Origin: Ktedonobacteraceae bacterium
Lineage (GTDB): Bacteria > Chloroflexota > Ktedonobacteria > Ktedonobacterales > Ktedonobacteraceae
Direction: 5' to 3'
Assembly: GCA_035653615.1 (NCBI GenBank)
Contig: DASRBN010000039.1
Location: 124,001 to 188,000, forward strand
DNA length: 64,000 nt
Below the pieces are notes generated by a model. That model had not been told where the DNA came from. It made no database searches and saw nothing but the letters and a program-made list of their open reading frames with translations. Every line of letters begins with the position of its first letter. The stretch's first letter is position 1. The position numbers and the translations under genes are program-made. Shown here piece after piece: positions 52,528-60,975 of the stretch.

Positions 52528-53799
52528 ATGTCCATTTTTTCGCACAGGAGAGTACTGCAAATAAGCGATCAACAGCGGGGTGGCGCGCCGGTTGAGCCTG
52601 CTTTCGATGTTATTTTTGAGGCTCCGGCGCCCACCCGGCAAACCGGCGCAGTTGTTTTTGGCGGCGATTTTCAAGGGTTGGGCATAGCGCGCAGCCTGGG
52701 AAGGCATGGCATACCCGTTTGCGTGGTCGATAATGAGTTCTTTATCTCACGCTTCTCTCGCTATACCACCCATGCCATCCGGGTAGCAGACCTGCGCGAT
52801 GAACAGCATGCAGTAGAAGCCGCGCTTCATATTGGCCGGAAATACAATCTCAAGGACTGGATACTGTATCCAACTCGTGATGAAACGGTGGCGGCTTTCT
52901 CCCGCTATCGTTCTCAGCTCATGCAGTTTTTTCGCGTTCCAACGCCTGATTGGGATTCTATTCAATGGGCGTGGAATAAAAGGAACACGTATCAACTTGC
53001 GCGGGAGCTAGGCATTCCTACGCCGCGTACCTGGTATCCAGCGGATGTTGGCGAGCTGGAAGCGCTTGAAGCAGCACTACCACTGGTAATAAAGCCAGCG
53101 GTGAAAGAGCATTTTATCTATGCAACCAGGGCCAAAGCCTGGCGAGCTGATACCTCGGCGCAATTACGAGAGCGTTTTTCGGAAGCCCTGCGCCTGGTTG
53201 GGCCTGGGGAAGCGATGATCCAGGAACTGATCCCTGGCGATGGACAGCAGCAATATGCATATTGTGCGTTCTTTAAGGACGGAAAGGCTATTGGCAGTAT
53301 GACTGCCCGGCGACGACGCCAACACCCGCCCGAGTTTGGCCGAGCGAGTACGTTTGTGGAGACGGTCGATCAGCCGCTGCTAGAGACCTATTCAGAACGT
53401 TTTCTAAGGGAGATCAACTATTATGGGCTTGCGGAACTGGAATACAAACTTGATGCTCGCGATGGGCAGTATAAGCTCCTGGACGTGAACGCGCGCACCT
53501 GGGGCTATCATACGCTTGGGCAGTGTGCCGGTGTCGATTTCCCATACATGCTGTTTTGTGACCAGTTGGGTGAGCCGCTGCAAACCTCTCGCGCCAGATC
53601 TGGCGTCAAATGGATTCGCCTCGTTACCGATCTTGCAACCGCGTTGGTCGAGATCAAGCGAGGCAATCTAGATTGGCAGAATTACCTGCAAAGCCTGAAA
53701 AACTTCGATATCGAATCCGTTTTCTGCCGCGATGACCCATTGCCTGCTGTAGTAGAGTTGTTACTTGTTCCATACTTATTTATGATGCGTGGTTTTTGA
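52528..53799 (+). CDS. ATP-grasp family carboxylate-amine ligase-like protein
   Basis: The 423-residue protein has a pre-ATP-grasp N-terminal domain (VVFGGDFQGLGIARSL) and the ATP-grasp core with LPLVIKPAVKEHF, MIQELIPGDGQ and LLDVNARTWGYHTLG. The family joins a carboxylate to an amine or thiol via acyl phosphate. It follows the FAD oxidoreductase by 32 nt, so the two likely act together, perhaps to attach an amino acid to an aminosugar. Substrates are unproven. Confidence 0.72.
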   Translation: MSIFSHRRVLQISDQQRGGAPVEPAFDVIFEAPAPTRQTGAVVFGGDFQGLGIARSLGRHGIPVCVVDNEFFISRFSRYTTHAIRVADLRDEQHAVEAALHIGRKYNLKDWILYPTRDETVAAFSRYRSQLMQFFRVPTPDWDSIQWAWNKRNTYQLARELGIPTPRTWYPADVGELEALEAALPLVIKPAVKEHFIYATRAKAWRADTSAQLRERFSEALRLVGPGEAMIQELIPGDGQQQYAYCAFFKDGKAIGSMTARRRRQHPPEFGRASTFVETVDQPLLETYSERFLREINYYGLAELEYKLDARDGQYKLLDVNARTWGYHTLGQCAGVDFPYMLFCDQLGEPLQTSRARSGVKWIRLVTDLATALVEIKRGNLDWQNYLQSLKNFDIESVFCRDDPLPAVVELLLVPYLFMMRGF

Positions 53800-53860
53800 G
53801 ACCACCAGATAGCGGGTGACCATCAGGGTACGTCTGCCCCTACGATGGTTAGCAAATAAG

Positions 53861-54868
53861 CTAGACGGCTACCGCATCACGCTGTCTTTCTCGATCTTCC
53901 AATACTTCTTGTACTGCTGCCAGTACCTTCACCACTTCTAATCCTACTCCGCCGTGGGCGCGGGGTTGTGTTCCTGTACGGATAGCATTTGCGAAATCGG
54001 CGCATTCCAGGTGCAAGGGTTCGATCCAGTCGATATGAGGAATGGTGATAGCGCCATAACGGTAGGAAACAACGGGATCAGCGTGAACATCGGCTCCTTT
54101 ATTGTAAATCTTGATCATCTCTGCCGGATTGGTATCATCATAAACTACCATACGAGCGTCGCCTATCACGGTTACGCGGCGAATCTTACAGGGATGCAGC
54201 CAGCTCACATGGATATGGGCAATGACTCCATGCGCGAATCCCAGGTCGAGATGTGCAATATCATGGATGTGTGGTTGTACATGCGCGTGTGCCTGGACGC
54301 GGATATCGCGGGGCTTTTCGCCCAGTAAATAGAGTAGTATTGAGACATCGTGCGGGGCGAGATCCCAGATCACGTTGATATCGTTGCGGAATAAGCCCAG
54401 GTTGAGCCTTTCTGCCTCGATGGAATAAATTCTCCCCAGGTCTCCGCTTTGTATCAATTTGCGCAGTTCGATCACACCAGGATTATATTCAAACGTGTGC
54501 CCTACCATCAGGATACGCTTGTGTTCGGCGGCAAGGTTGACAAGTTCTTGCGCTTCCTGGACGTTGGCGGTCAGAGGCTTTTCGACCAAAACATGTTTGC
54601 CATGCAGCAGGGCCGCGCGCGCCAGCTTGTAGTGAGTACGAACCGGTGTCGCGATCACGACGCCGTCGACGTCTGAGCGAAATATATCTCCTGCATCTGT
54701 CGTGGCCTGTATCCATGGTTGGTTTAATTTGAGTGAGGCTATGCGGTTCGCATCCGTATCGGCCATCATGGTCACGGCGGCGTGCGGCAAAGAATCCAGG
54801 TTGCGCGCAATTTTAGGTCCCCAGTATCCGCAGCCGATTACTGCAAAACGTAAATCTTTTGCTATCAT
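53861..54868 (-). CDS. Gfo/Idh/MocA oxidoreductase, WbpB-like
   Basis: The 335-residue protein has the Rossmann opening FAVIGCGYWGPKIARNL, VATPVRTHYKLA and EKPLTANVQEAQEL, with IWDLAPHDVSILLYL. WbpB oxidises UDP-N-acetyl-glucosaminuronate at C3. A WbpE-like aminotransferase lies just upstream on the same strand (60-nt gap). With the WbpD-like protein at 27.5 kb it could form a 2,3-diamino-sugar. AGGACAGG precedes the ATG. Confidence 0.82.
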   Translation of the reverse strand: MIAKDLRFAVIGCGYWGPKIARNLDSLPHAAVTMMADTDANRIASLKLNQPWIQATTDAGDIFRSDVDGVVIATPVRTHYKLARAALLHGKHVLVEKPLTANVQEAQELVNLAAEHKRILMVGHTFEYNPGVIELRKLIQSGDLGRIYSIEAERLNLGLFRNDINVIWDLAPHDVSILLYLLGEKPRDIRVQAHAHVQPHIHDIAHLDLGFAHGVIAHIHVSWLHPCKIRRVTVIGDARMVVYDDTNPAEMIKIYNKGADVHADPVVSYRYGAITIPHIDWIEPLHLECADFANAIRTGTQPRAHGGVGLEVVKVLAAVQEVLEDRERQRDAVAV

Positions 54869-54928
54869 TCTACCTGTCCTTTTGAAATATCACATGTAGC
54901 TTCACGCCGCATGTTTCTCAATATCCGT

Positions 54929-56047
54929 CTATAAGCTCGCCACGCCCGGTACGCAATATTTCTTAACCGCGTTGGCTACCACCTGTATCTTTTCTGCTGT
55001 CAATTCGGGGTACATCGGTAAAGAGACAATGCGCTTCATCGCCGCTTCTGTAACCGGCAGCATTCCTTGTGAATATCCGTAGTGCGTACAGGCGGGTTGC
55101 AGATGTAGAGGAATAGGATAGTGGACACCTGTAGCGATACCTTCCGCCTCTAAAGACTGGCGGAAACGGTCGCGTTCCTGTACCTGTATTACATAGGTGT
55201 AGTAGACGTGCGTTGCCCAGGGTCTTTCAACCGGTAGTCCCTCAACAAACCCCTGGAGCAATTTTGTGTAAAGCCGGGCGTGTTCGCGGCGCGCAGCATT
55301 CCATTGTTCGAGGTGTGGGAGCTTGACGTGGAGGATGGCGGCCTGCATTTCGTCCAGGCGCGCATTGACACCAGGCACGTCGTGATGGTAACGCGTGCGG
55401 GAGCCATGGTCGCGCAACATGCGCAACTTTTGCGCTAGCCCGGGGTTATTAGTGACGCATATACCAGCTTCTCCGTATGCTCCCAGGTTTTTACTGTAGT
55501 AGAGGCTAAAGCATCCAATATCTCCCAGGCTGCCGACTCGTTGCCCGCGATAGGTTGCTCCGTGGGCCTGGGATGCATCTTCAATCACATGCAGTCCATG
55601 CGCTTCCGCGAATGCCAGGACGGGCCACATATCTACGGGATGTCCGAAGAGATGGACAGGCAGGATAGCACGCGTGCGAGGCGTCAAAACATCCTCGAGC
55701 TGCCGCCAGTCAAGGGTATATGTTTCGGGGTCGATATCCACAAAGACGGGAGTAGCCCCTACCAGGGCAATTGCTTCTACAGTCGCGATAAAGGTATTGG
55801 CAACCGTTATGACTTCATCGCCCGGCCCGATTTCGCAACTTCGCAAAGCGAGCGCCAGGGCATCAGTACCCGTTGATACTCCGATTCCGAATTCGCAACC
55901 GCAAAAGGTCGCGAATTCCTCTTCAAAGGCCTGGCTATATGGGCCGAGAAAAAGCTGCATATGCTCAAGCACATCTTCGAGTACCGTGATCACATCATGC
56001 TTGATTGTCTCATATTGAGCGCGCAGGTCTACTAGTGGTATCTGCAT
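54929..56047 (-). CDS. DegT/DnrJ/EryC1 sugar aminotransferase, WbpE-like
   Basis: The 372-residue PLP enzyme has STGTDALALALRS, DASQAHGATYRGQRVG, SLYYSKNLGAYGEAG (Schiff-base Lys) and RLDEMQAAILHVKLP. It transfers an amino group to a 3-keto or 4-keto UDP sugar. The frame opens at 56311, but ATG 56047 fits the family start MQIPLVDLRAQYETI and has AAGGAG at an 11-nt distance. It is upstream of the WbpB-like gene on the same strand. Confidence 0.85.
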   Translation of the reverse strand: MQIPLVDLRAQYETIKHDVITVLEDVLEHMQLFLGPYSQAFEEEFATFCGCEFGIGVSTGTDALALALRSCEIGPGDEVITVANTFIATVEAIALVGATPVFVDIDPETYTLDWRQLEDVLTPRTRAILPVHLFGHPVDMWPVLAFAEAHGLHVIEDASQAHGATYRGQRVGSLGDIGCFSLYYSKNLGAYGEAGICVTNNPGLAQKLRMLRDHGSRTRYHHDVPGVNARLDEMQAAILHVKLPHLEQWNAARREHARLYTKLLQGFVEGLPVERPWATHVYYTYVIQVQERDRFRQSLEAEGIATGVHYPIPLHLQPACTHYGYSQGMLPVTEAAMKRIVSLPMYPELTAEKIQVVANAVKKYCVPGVASL

Positions 56048-56392
56048 ATGGAAAGTTGCTCCTTCATAAATAGCCATATTCTGTGATCGCAAATATTCCC
56101 ACACTGTTGGCACTCTAACATCCTCGCGTTTCTGTTTGATGCCAATGAGGGTTGAAATGGAGTTGCGCGCTTTCTTCTTGTGTTTAGAAAATCCTACCAT
56201 GGCGCGATCAATACGACAAACTGGTGCTTCCTCACCAGATTGCCGGTGAGCTGTATCAGAGTGATAACCAGGTCCCTCTTGAAGAATCCATATCTCTATA
56301 GCTGCCTGCACCGGTTATTCACCTGGCTCATTTATGCTTGGGAATACGTAGAAGTGAGATAGTATCGCTCGCAGAGAAAGGGAAGCTGATCA

Positions 56393-57061
56393 ATGTTTGT
56401 TCAGACATCATCTATTCAGGCCATCTCTATAAATACCGTTTATTTGAGGGCAAAACGTATCCTTGATATTATTTTCACCTTGCTTCTCATTGTGCCCCTG
56501 GCAATCGTGTTTGCTTTTGTTGCGGTAACGATTTGCCTGGATTCAGGCGGCCCAATTTTTTTTCGCCAAAAGCGAGTAGGATTGAACGGCAAAGAATTTA
56601 CCTTGCTCAAATTCCGAACGATGCATCACCATAGTGACGAGAGCATCCACCGCCAGGCTATCGAGCTATACATGCAGGGGGAAGCGCTTGGCGAGGGGAA
56701 TTCCATACAGTTTAAACTACATAATGATCCACGGATTACGAGGATAGGCCACTTTCTTCGTAAGACGAGTATAGATGAACTGCCTCAATTCTGGAATGTA
56801 TTATGTGGTGAGATGTCGCTGGTCGGCCCTCGCCCTCCGGTGCCTTATGAGGTGGAAAAGTACAGCCCGAATGATCTGCTGCGTTTAAGTGGAAAGCCGG
56901 GGTTGACTGGTATATGGCAAGTCTATGGCCGCAGCCGAGTGACCTTTCAAGAGATGGTAGAGATGGATATTGCGTATCTCCGGCGCCAATCTATCTTACT
57001 CGATCTGAAGCTTATTTTGCTTACGGTGCCGGTCATGGTCTTAGGGCGTGGAGGAGCATAG
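56393..57061 (+). CDS. Initiating sugar-phosphate transferase (WcaJ/EpsL-type)
   Basis: The 222-residue protein has one N-terminal membrane helix (about 25-48) and the bacterial sugar transferase domain: FFRQKRVGLNGKEFTLLKFRTM, FLRKTSIDELPQFWNVL (R-x-DELP), SLVGPRPP and GKPGLTGIWQV. It moves a sugar-1-phosphate to undecaprenyl phosphate to begin each EPS repeat. The gene is upstream of and convergent with the GspE-N-like gene. AAGGGAAG lies before the ATG. Confidence 0.92.
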   Translation: MFVQTSSIQAISINTVYLRAKRILDIIFTLLLIVPLAIVFAFVAVTICLDSGGPIFFRQKRVGLNGKEFTLLKFRTMHHHSDESIHRQAIELYMQGEALGEGNSIQFKLHNDPRITRIGHFLRKTSIDELPQFWNVLCGEMSLVGPRPPVPYEVEKYSPNDLLRLSGKPGLTGIWQVYGRSRVTFQEMVEMDIAYLRRQSILLDLKLILLTVPVMVLGRGGA

Positions 57062-57107
57062 TACGCAAAATAGCCCATTCACAAGCCTGTACCAACTGGG
57101 AGATCAG

Positions 57108-57554
57108 TTATTCCTGATTCTGTTGGTTTTCTAGCATGTACATAATAGTCATGACCATTACATCTATAAAGGCCGGGTTAAGAAAGGGTCGCTGCCCGAA
57201 TATCCTGGCCTTACTGCGTTGGTAATGCTCAAATCGTCGAATAACTAAACGGATTGTAACCGGACTGACTAAAACCGGGAAAATAGACCGTCCTAACAAC
57301 CGGCTCATTGTTTCAAGAATGGATATGTCCTCGTGATCGGAAATAGCAACGGTTACTACGCCGCGTGCTGAACCAATTACAACACATTGGTATTGCTTCA
57401 TCAAGGACAGCGAGAGCGTTTCACGATAGCGTTCGGGTATTCGCCGGAGGGTATTGTAGTAGGGGATCGCCTTATCATGACCAGTATCTGCCATGTTTTT
57501 CATCTCTCCCATGCCATTTAGGGGCCCATCAGAGATTGGTAGTTTAGAAATCAT
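57108..57554 (-). CDS. Stand-alone GspE N-terminal-like domain protein
   Basis: The 148-residue protein has a domain like the second half of the GspII_E_N/MshEN region of type II secretion/type IV pilus ATPases (ERYRETLSLSLMKQYQC, TVAISDHEDISILETMSRLLGR, IFPVLVSPVTIRLVI), but no ATPase domain. Three starts are possible (57611, 57554, 57494). I chose 57554. Its partner and ligand are unknown. It sits beside two response regulators. Confidence 0.55.
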   Translation of the reverse strand: MISKLPISDGPLNGMGEMKNMADTGHDKAIPYYNTLRRIPERYRETLSLSLMKQYQCVVIGSARGVVTVAISDHEDISILETMSRLLGRSIFPVLVSPVTIRLVIRRFEHYQRSKARIFGQRPFLNPAFIDVMVMTIMYMLENQQNQE

Positions 57555-57638
57555 CTCAGGTCTACTTTCCTCGCCAGCCGAGAAGGACAGACACCAGGCG
57601 CTGTCCCTCATGAATTGTGATGCCCGAATCGGGTTGCC

Positions 57639-57710
57639 CGGTAGGGACAGCGGCTTGTCCCTGTCCGCGTCCCCCCAGACTGGGGCAGGGACAAGCCGCT
57701 GTCCCTACCG
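57639..57710. repeat. 25-bp perfect inverted repeat, GGGACAGCGGCTTGTCC type
   Basis: The arms at 57639-57663 and 57686-57710 match exactly with a 22-nt GC-rich loop. A related short copy lies at 62423-62444 (GGACAGGCACTGTCCC), so this is a second repeat family. Confidence 0.8.
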
Positions 57711-57839
57711 CCCTAAATGCAGTAGAGCATGGTTGATTGACTTGCTGCAAGTATACAGAATCGTCGTGTACATCAGATGTTTCTCTTGACTGAGAAATGG
57801 TATCAATATATGAAGTGGAGTGAAGGAGTCATCACATCT

Positions 57840-57937
57840 GGAGAGAGATGCTTCGCTGCGCTCAGCATGACAGGCCCCGGAGACAGCCAGGTGTCTCCGG
57901 GGCCTGTCATGCTGAGCGCAGCGAAGCATCTCTCTCC
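57840..57937. repeat. 45-bp perfect inverted repeat with GAGCGCAGCGAAG units
   Basis: The arms at 57840-57884 and 57893-57937 are exact complements with an 8-nt loop (AGCCAGGT). Each arm holds a GATGCTTCGCTGCGCTCAG unit plus CATGACAGGCCCCGGAGAC. It lies downstream of the response-regulator gene and may act as its terminator. Confidence 0.88.
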
Positions 57938-57971
57938 TTGATTATCGCTCTTTATCGAAGAAATAGCGATA

Positions 57972-58712
57972 TCATAGAGAAGCGGCAAGCAGCGCATGGG
58001 CCGGTTCTTTGGCAGCCGGTTCTTCCACTGAACGGCGTACCAGGGTATAGCCTACACCGGGAACTGTCAAAATATAACGCGGCTGGCCAGGTTCTGGTTC
58101 TATTTTCTGGCGCAAATGACGAATATGCGCTTTAATTAAGCACGTATCGCCATCGTTACCAAAGCCCCAGATATGGGAAACGATCTGGTGCGAGGTGCAG
58201 ACGTTGTTGGCGTTGACTGCCAGCAAGTACAGCAATTTGCTCTCCGTTTGTGTTAAGCGCACCTTTTTCCCATGAATGGTGGCTTCATTATGCAACGAAT
58301 CAACAATAATCGGGCCGACTGTAAGGATGGAGGATGGCCGCTGTGCCAGGCTGGAGCGTCCCCTTCTAGAAACCGCGTGAATATGCGCCAGAAGCTGAGA
58401 CGGGAAAAAAGGCTTGCGCACATAATCATCGGCTCCAGACTCCAGACAACGAACTTCGTCCTGGACATCTTTTCCATCGGTTACTACAATTACCAGCGCA
58501 TCATGTTTGCTGCGCATGTCCCTGCACAACGTGAGCGCATCGATATCCTTCAATATATTGTCTATGATGACGAGATCTGGCTGTTCTTCTAGCCACACTC
58601 CTCTAGCCTGCTCTCCTGAATAGGCGCGATAGGCATCGTACCCCAGCGTTTTGAGCCAGCTCATGAGCATTTCAACCAGGTCTCTGTCAGGGTCGACAAT
58701 CAACAATTTCAT
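57972..58712 (-). CDS. OmpR/PhoB-family response regulator
   Basis: The 246-residue protein has a receiver domain (1-115) with Asp7, Asp9, phospho-acceptor Asp51, Thr79 and Lys101. The winged-helix DNA-binding domain (about 130-230) ends in PRYILTVPGVGYTLV. It would bind direct repeats when phosphorylated. No histidine kinase gene is adjacent, so it is an orphan in this window. The downstream 45-bp palindrome may end its transcript. Confidence 0.88.
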   Translation of the reverse strand: MKLLIVDPDRDLVEMLMSWLKTLGYDAYRAYSGEQARGVWLEEQPDLVIIDNILKDIDALTLCRDMRSKHDALVIVVTDGKDVQDEVRCLESGADDYVRKPFFPSQLLAHIHAVSRRGRSSLAQRPSSILTVGPIIVDSLHNEATIHGKKVRLTQTESKLLYLLAVNANNVCTSHQIVSHIWGFGNDGDTCLIKAHIRHLRQKIEPEPGQPRYILTVPGVGYTLVRRSVEEPAAKEPAHALLAASL

Positions 58713-58870
58713 GGTAACCCCCGTACTTGATCATCGATCATATATCTCATGTATGACGAGTATATGGTTTCTTGCTAAGCTCTACATAACGAACTGTATT
58801 AATTAAAGCATAAAGCAAGATTACATTTCAATTCCTCATTTTCAGTAGATAATTTTCACTGCCAGGTTCT

Positions 58871-59800
58871 TTATTCATCGTTTCCCCTGTTTTCTCCCCC
58901 CTCAAATGAGGTATAGGTGACGGCCTGGGTGCGATTCTTGACATGCAGTTTGCGTAAAATGCTCTGCACATGTTTCCCAACGGTGTAGTGAGAAATGGAG
59001 AGCTGAGTGGCAATATCTTTATTACTCTGACCCTGGCGCATCAGGTGAAAAACCTTCTCTTCCTGAGGTGTCAGGGTTTGTAACGGAGTCGTGGAAGAGC
59101 CAACGAAAACGGGCTTTGCGGAAGGAGGTAGAGGACTAAGCAATGGTTCTTTCGATTTTGTACTGTTTAAGTCGTGCATAATTGATTCTGAGCGCAGCGA
59201 AGAATGACATGTCCCGGATATACCTGGGTGTGTCCGGAGCCTGTCATTCTGAGCGCAGCGAAGAATCTGCCCTTCGAGACTATCACCGCGACATGAAAGT
59301 TCGTTACATTTTTTGACGAGTTGATGAATAAGGTTATTTGCCACAGCAGGCAGCATTGTGGGCGCGCCTTGCAGGTAACCTAGCAGGATGTTCATGATTT
59401 CAACCGCGGGGATGTCTTTCGTGAGATAACCATCCGCGCCGCTCAACATGGCTTCTAGCAGTGTCTCGTTGGTCATGGTCTCGGAGAGTACGATGATGGA
59501 GAGATGAGGGTTTACTTGTTTGAGTTGAGGAATAATTGAAAGCCCGCTTTCGCCGGGTAAGGAGAGGTCAATGAAAATCACATCGAGGGACGTACTCGCG
59601 GCTACCGCAAGGGCGGCTGTGCTTGAACCGGCTTCGGCAACGACCTGAAATCGCTGTATCCTGTTGATGAGGTCTCGCAAACCATGCCGGAAAATTTCAT
59701 GGTCATCGACGATGAGCACGCGCAACAGTTTTTCCCGTTGGGATACCCCTGGAGCATGCTGAAATATCTCTTGTTTATAGTGAGAATGGAAATGATCCAT
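58871..59800 (-). CDS. NarL/LuxR-family response regulator with repeat-derived linker
   Basis: The 309-residue protein has a receiver domain with Asp32-Asp33 and phospho-acceptor Asp78. The C-terminal HTH (about 240-300, LTPQEEKVFHLMRQGQSNKDIA then HYTVGKHVQSILRKL) is LuxR type. The linker is 70 residues too long. Residues about 179-207 (QILRCAQNDRLRTHPGISG...) are a translation of two palindromic units at 59183-59270. No kinase is adjacent. AAAGGAC lies upstream of the ATG. Confidence 0.82.
   Translation of the reverse strand: MDHFHSHYKQEIFQHAPGVSQREKLLRVLIVDDHEIFRHGLRDLINRIQRFQVVAEAGSSTAALAVAASTSLDVIFIDLSLPGESGLSIIPQLKQVNPHLSIIVLSETMTNETLLEAMLSGADGYLTKDIPAVEIMNILLGYLQGAPTMLPAVANNLIHQLVKKCNELSCRGDSLEGQILRCAQNDRLRTHPGISGTCHSSLRSESIMHDLNSTKSKEPLLSPLPPSAKPVFVGSSTTPLQTLTPQEEKVFHLMRQGQSNKDIATQLSISHYTVGKHVQSILRKLHVKNRTQAVTYTSFEGGENRGNDE
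59180..59272. repeat. Palindromic repeat pair inside the NarL-type gene
   Basis: Two ATTCTGAGCGCAGCGAAGAAT-like units (about 59184-59204 and 59244-59264) flank GACATGTCCCGGATATACC. They lie in the open frame between the receiver and HTH coding regions. Confidence 0.85.
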
Positions 59801-60041
59801 ATGACTATGTCCTTTAAACGGGTTGTGAAGCTTCTAAATTTTCCATAACCTGCCAGGCTTCTATCACTGAACGTCGTAAAGCCGCTTCGAGCTTAGCAAT
59901 ACCGGTATTTTTCTTCCCATCAAACTATAGCTTGTTGATTGGCAAAATTCAATGGAAAAAGCGATAAAATTCTAATTGTTGAGCACCCATCCCTGTGATA
60001 CAATTTTTAAGAAATGCGATGTCCAGGGAAGGAGACCTGAT

Positions 60042-60974
60042 ATGGAGACAGCTTCACCATCAACCCGGAATGCCGTTGTGATCCTTAATCCCGCCGCTAA
60101 TCGTGGTAAAATGGAATATCATCGTTCAATTGTGCAGGAGCGCGCGCAAAAGGAACGGGCCCATTATGTGGAGACGACGCAAGCATGGCAGGCGAAGGAA
60201 TTCGCTCTGGAAGCGGCCAGGAAGGATCGCCCCATTGTCGTGGTTGGTGGTGATGGTACTGTGCATGAGGTCGTCAATGGCATACTCGCTGCCGGAAGGC
60301 GCGTTCCGCTGGGGATTGTGGCGGCAGGTTCGGGCAATGATTTCGCCTGGAATACGCTGCGTTTGCCGCGAGACCCGGTTCAGGCAGTAGAGCGAGCCTT
60401 TCACGGCCAATCGGTAGACGTGGATGCAGGGCGAGTAAACGAGCGATATTTTGTCAATTCGTTCAGCGTGGGCCTGGACGCCGATATTGCTGTTGCGGCC
60501 AATCGCCTGAAGAAATACCCTCTAATGTCTGGATCGAGGCTATATTATATTTCGACGTTGAAACAATTGTTGTTTGGATATCATCGCTGTCCATGGTTAT
60601 CTTTCACGCTTGATGGGGGTGAACAAGCGCCTGACTGTCAGAAGCAGGAGGGGCGATATGTTTTGCTGGCAGTAACCAATGGGCCGACATACGGCGCCGG
60701 TTTCCGCATCAATCCCAGCGCGGATCATACGGATGGTCTTTTTGATGTCTGTTTTATCAGATATACATCTTTGCTGAGGGCTTTACAGTTGTTGCCGGTG
60801 GTGCAGAAGGGTCAACATCAAGAGAAGCATGTTCCGGAGATTGGCTGTTGCCGGGCAAAGGTGGTGCATATTGAGAGCCAGAAGCCGGTCAATGCGCAAA
60901 TGGATGGTGAGACATTCTGTGCGATCCGTTTCGACGCCGAAATTCTGATGGGCGCGTTGTGTGTAAGGATATGA
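60042..60974 (+). CDS. Diacylglycerol/lipid kinase, DagK/YegS family
   Basis: The 310-residue protein has ILNPAANRGKM, the VVGGDGTVHEVVNG nucleotide loop and AAGSGNDFAWN. It is a soluble or membrane-associated lipid kinase, probably phosphorylating diacylglycerol. The frame opens at 59976. ATG 60042 has AAGGAGACC. One nucleotide separates it from the plsC-like gene, so both are cotranscribed and may recycle diacylglycerol to phosphatidate and back. Confidence 0.88.
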   Translation: METASPSTRNAVVILNPAANRGKMEYHRSIVQERAQKERAHYVETTQAWQAKEFALEAARKDRPIVVVGGDGTVHEVVNGILAAGRRVPLGIVAAGSGNDFAWNTLRLPRDPVQAVERAFHGQSVDVDAGRVNERYFVNSFSVGLDADIAVAANRLKKYPLMSGSRLYYISTLKQLLFGYHRCPWLSFTLDGGEQAPDCQKQEGRYVLLAVTNGPTYGAGFRINPSADHTDGLFDVCFIRYTSLLRALQLLPVVQKGQHQEKHVPEIGCCRAKVVHIESQKPVNAQMDGETFCAIRFDAEILMGALCVRI

Positions 60975-60975
60975 A

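Noticed and set aside
56048-56311. 88-residue N-terminal extension of the DegT aminotransferase
   Set aside because: The family begins at MQIPLVDLRAQ, and the extension has no ribosome site and no homology-like pattern.
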